From positions 419,015 through 483,014 of the forward strand of contig JAPFBR010000003.1 in the NCBI GenBank assembly GCA_035798135.1: a DNA stretch of 64,000 bases, written 5' to 3'. Below the pieces are notes generated by a model. The model did no database searches. It was given only the letters and a program-made list of their open reading frames with translations, and was not told the DNA's origin. The translations under genes were made by a program, and so were the position numbers. Source of the stretch: Sediminicola sp035798135. GTDB lineage: Bacteria; Bacteroidota; Bacteroidia; Flavobacteriales; Flavobacteriaceae. Positions 62,352 through 64,000 of this stretch are shown here, piece after piece (within the stretch, counting starts at the first letter, position 1; every line of letters starts with the position of its first letter).

Positions 62352-63551
62352 ATGAAATTATTACAAACAGATATAAAAAATAAAGTCTTGCAATCTATGA
62401 TGACCATCTTGGATAGCAAAAGGGAAGCGATCATTGCTGCCAATAAAAAGGACCTTGATCTTTTTGACAAAAGCGATAGGGCCATGTACGACCGTCTTAT
62501 TGTTAATGACAAAAAGGTGGATGGGATGATTCAATCCATCAAAGAGGTGATGCTACAAGAAGACCCCGTAGGTAAAATAAAATCAGAACGGATTCTGGAG
62601 AACGAATTGAAGATTCAGAATAAAACGGCTCCTTTTGGTACCATCATGATCATCTATGAATCTAGGCCAGATGTAACCATTGAAGCAGCAGTATTGGCCT
62701 TTAAAGCCAATAATAAACTCCTTCTAAAAGGAGGAAAGGAAGCGCTATATAGCAATCAAATCCTGGAATCGTGCTGGCATGAAGCACTTAAAGAGAACGA
62801 TTTGTCCCCGGATTGGATCCAATTGATGCATATGAACAGGGCGGAAACCCAGGAGTTTCTCAAAAATCCGACTGAAAAGCTGGATTTGATCGTCCCACGA
62901 GGTGGAGAGCGCCTAATTGCTTTTGTAAAAGAGCATGCAACCTGTGCCGTACTTATAAGCGGGAGGGGAAACAACTTTTTATATGTAAGCAAGGATGCCA
63001 ATTGGGATCAGAGCCTTAAGATTATCCTTAATGCCAAAACCGATAAAATATCTGCCTGCAATGCCTTGGATAAAATATTGGTGGATACCCATATAGAAGG
63101 CTATACCGATAAAATAAAAGACCTTAAAAAAGTCTTGAACGAGAATGGGGTCTCCATTTTAGTGGACGACAAAATTGGTAAAATTTTGCCCAATGAAGAG
63201 ACGATAGTTGATGAAGCAATCTGGCATCAGGAATTTTTGGCCATGAAATGTGGTCTTGGAGCAGTGGATACTTTGGATGAAGCCATAAAAATGATTAATA
63301 AGTATTCAGGAGGGCACTCTGCAACCATTATGACTACCCAGTCCGATGCAGCTATGGAGTTTATGGATCAGGTGGACAGTGCTGCCGTCTACCACAATGC
63401 CTCCACACGTTTTACGGATGGCGGTTCAATGGGTGTTGGAGCAGAATTGGCCATTAGTACGGACAAACTGCACCACCGGGGACCTCTAGGTTTGGAACAA
63501 TTGGTTACCAATAAATATTACATATTTGGTAATGGACAGATACGAGTTTAA
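62352..63551 (+). CDS. proA: Gamma-glutamyl phosphate reductase
   Basis: ProA reduces glutamyl 5-phosphate to the semialdehyde with NADPH. The 399-residue aldehyde-dehydrogenase-fold protein has GTIMIIYESRPDVTIEAAVL, LLLKGGKEALYSN, LIVPRGGERLIAFVKEHA, the catalytic-cysteine segment TDKISACNALDKILVD and NASTRFTDGGSMGVGAELAI. It is the last gene of proCBA, with a strong terminator 19 nt after its stop. Length and motifs are normal. Confidence 0.96.
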   Translation: MKLLQTDIKNKVLQSMMTILDSKREAIIAANKKDLDLFDKSDRAMYDRLIVNDKKVDGMIQSIKEVMLQEDPVGKIKSERILENELKIQNKTAPFGTIMIIYESRPDVTIEAAVLAFKANNKLLLKGGKEALYSNQILESCWHEALKENDLSPDWIQLMHMNRAETQEFLKNPTEKLDLIVPRGGERLIAFVKEHATCAVLISGRGNNFLYVSKDANWDQSLKIILNAKTDKISACNALDKILVDTHIEGYTDKIKDLKKVLNENGVSILVDDKIGKILPNEETIVDEAIWHQEFLAMKCGLGAVDTLDEAIKMINKYSGGHSATIMTTQSDAAMEFMDQVDSAAVYHNASTRFTDGGSMGVGAELAISTDKLHHRGPLGLEQLVTNKYYIFGNGQIRV

Positions 63552-63570
63552 ATTTCAATAAACTCCATGA

Positions 63571-63600
63571 AAAAAAGCCTCGTAAAACGAGGCTTTTTTT
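63571..63600. terminator. Bidirectional terminator after proA and rpsT
   Basis: AAAAAAGCCTCG and CGAGGCTTTTTTT, 5-base loop, between convergent genes. Confidence 0.92.
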
Positions 63601-63621
63601 ATATGATAAAGCTACTGTAGT

Positions 63622-63873
63622 TTATAAAGCAGCTACTTTCTGCATCAAGTTGCTCTTAAGGTTTGCAGCCTTATTAGCGTGTATGATTTTGCGCTTTGCC
63701 AATTTATCGATCATCCCAACAACAGTTGGTAAGAATGTTTCAGCAGCCTTCTTATCTTCCTCTGAACGCAATTTTTTGATTGCATTACGAGTAGTTTTGT
63801 GCTGGTACCTGTTACGCAAGCGCACTGCTTCGTTTCTTCTAATTCTCTTTAATGCTGACTTGTGATTTGCCAT
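63622..63873 (-). CDS. rpsT: 30S ribosomal protein S20
   Basis: An 83-residue basic helical protein starting MANHKSALKRIRRNEAVRLR, followed by KTTRNAIKKLRSEEDKKAA and ending HANKAANLKSNLMQKVAAL. It binds the 16S rRNA 5' domain. Monocistronic, between tRNA-Glu and the terminator shared with proA. Confidence 0.97.
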   Translation of the reverse strand: MANHKSALKRIRRNEAVRLRNRYQHKTTRNAIKKLRSEEDKKAAETFLPTVVGMIDKLAKRKIIHANKAANLKSNLMQKVAAL

Positions 63874-63925
63874 TTTATCTTCTTGTTATGTTTTTAAAAG
63901 GACCTAAGGTCCAAAATCAAATGTG

Positions 63926-63997
63926 TAGTCCGTAGGGGAATCGAACCCCTGTTACCAGGATGAAAACCTGGCGTCCTAACCCCTAGACGAACGGACC
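63926..63997 (-). tRNA. tRNA-Glu (anticodon TTC)
   Basis: A 72-nt cloverleaf on the minus strand. Acceptor arms GGTCCGT and ACGGACT with one G-T pair; anticodon stem CCAGG/CCTGG with loop TTTTCAT giving anticodon TTC; T arm AGGGG-TTCGATT-CCCCT. Discriminator A, CCA not encoded. It lies 52 bases upstream of rpsT on the same strand. Confidence 0.96.
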
Positions 63998-64000
63998 ATT

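Overview
The window looks like chromosome from a marine-type member of the Flavobacteriaceae (Bacteroidota). The DNA is AT-rich. Its promoters follow the Bacteroidota pattern (TTTG or TTG, about 19-21 bp, TAnnTTTG) rather than the E. coli one. It carries two SusC/SusD loci, a type III glutamine synthetase, DUF1599, DUF4293 and BT_3928-type proteins, and a proCBA operon whose ProB lacks a PUA domain. No genus can be assigned from the sequence alone.

Layout. 1-1602 (minus) is the end of a small redox cluster: Rieske lipoprotein, exported thioredoxin-fold protein and ApbE flavin transferase, the last cut by the window edge. 1654-7325 holds purM, a divergent pair of unrelated glutamine synthetases (GSIII and GSII) and a Ca/Na antiporter. 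7411-9720 is a BlaI/BlaR1-like repressor and M56 peptidase pair with a tandem 20-bp operator. 9721-13508 is a gene-poor stretch with tiny ORFs, a LacI regulator, a tRNA-Arg followed by two partial copies of its own 3' end, a hypothetical gene and decayed sequence; it looks like an integration hotspot.

13509-26299 (plus) is the first polysaccharide utilisation locus (PUL 1): ECF sigma, FecR anti-sigma, STN-type SusC, SusD, PIG-L deacetylase, FHS-type MFS transporter, ROK kinase and a large PcRGLX/YetA-like lipoprotein. It has no recognisable glycoside hydrolase or sulfatase, so its substrate is open. It is the best candidate here for an undescribed pathway.

26446-28189 contains a small membrane protein, a UspA protein and a decayed YeeE/YedE transporter that directly abuts the second PUL. 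28176-49105 (minus) is PUL 2, almost certainly for laminarin or another beta-1,3-glucan: membrane-tethered regulator, SusC, SusD, two surface glycan-binding lipoproteins, GH16 laminarinase, sugar-porter MFS, clan GH-A glycosidase lipoprotein, cytoplasmic GH149 beta-1,3-glucan phosphorylase and GH17. The gene set implies surface cutting, periplasmic trimming, uptake of oligosaccharides and internal phosphorolysis to glucose 1-phosphate.

49196-64000 is housekeeping: clpS, prmA, tpiA, a DoxX-type protein, DUF1599, folP, cdaA (c-di-AMP synthase), an ABC exporter, truA, a phosphoesterase, DUF4293, rho, proC-proB-proA, rpsT and tRNA-Glu. Starts were moved from the longest open frame where family length or start codon argued for it (purM, antiporter, lacI, uspA, prmA, cdaA, truA, thioredoxin). 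All functional calls rest on motif recognition by eye; no database search was run.
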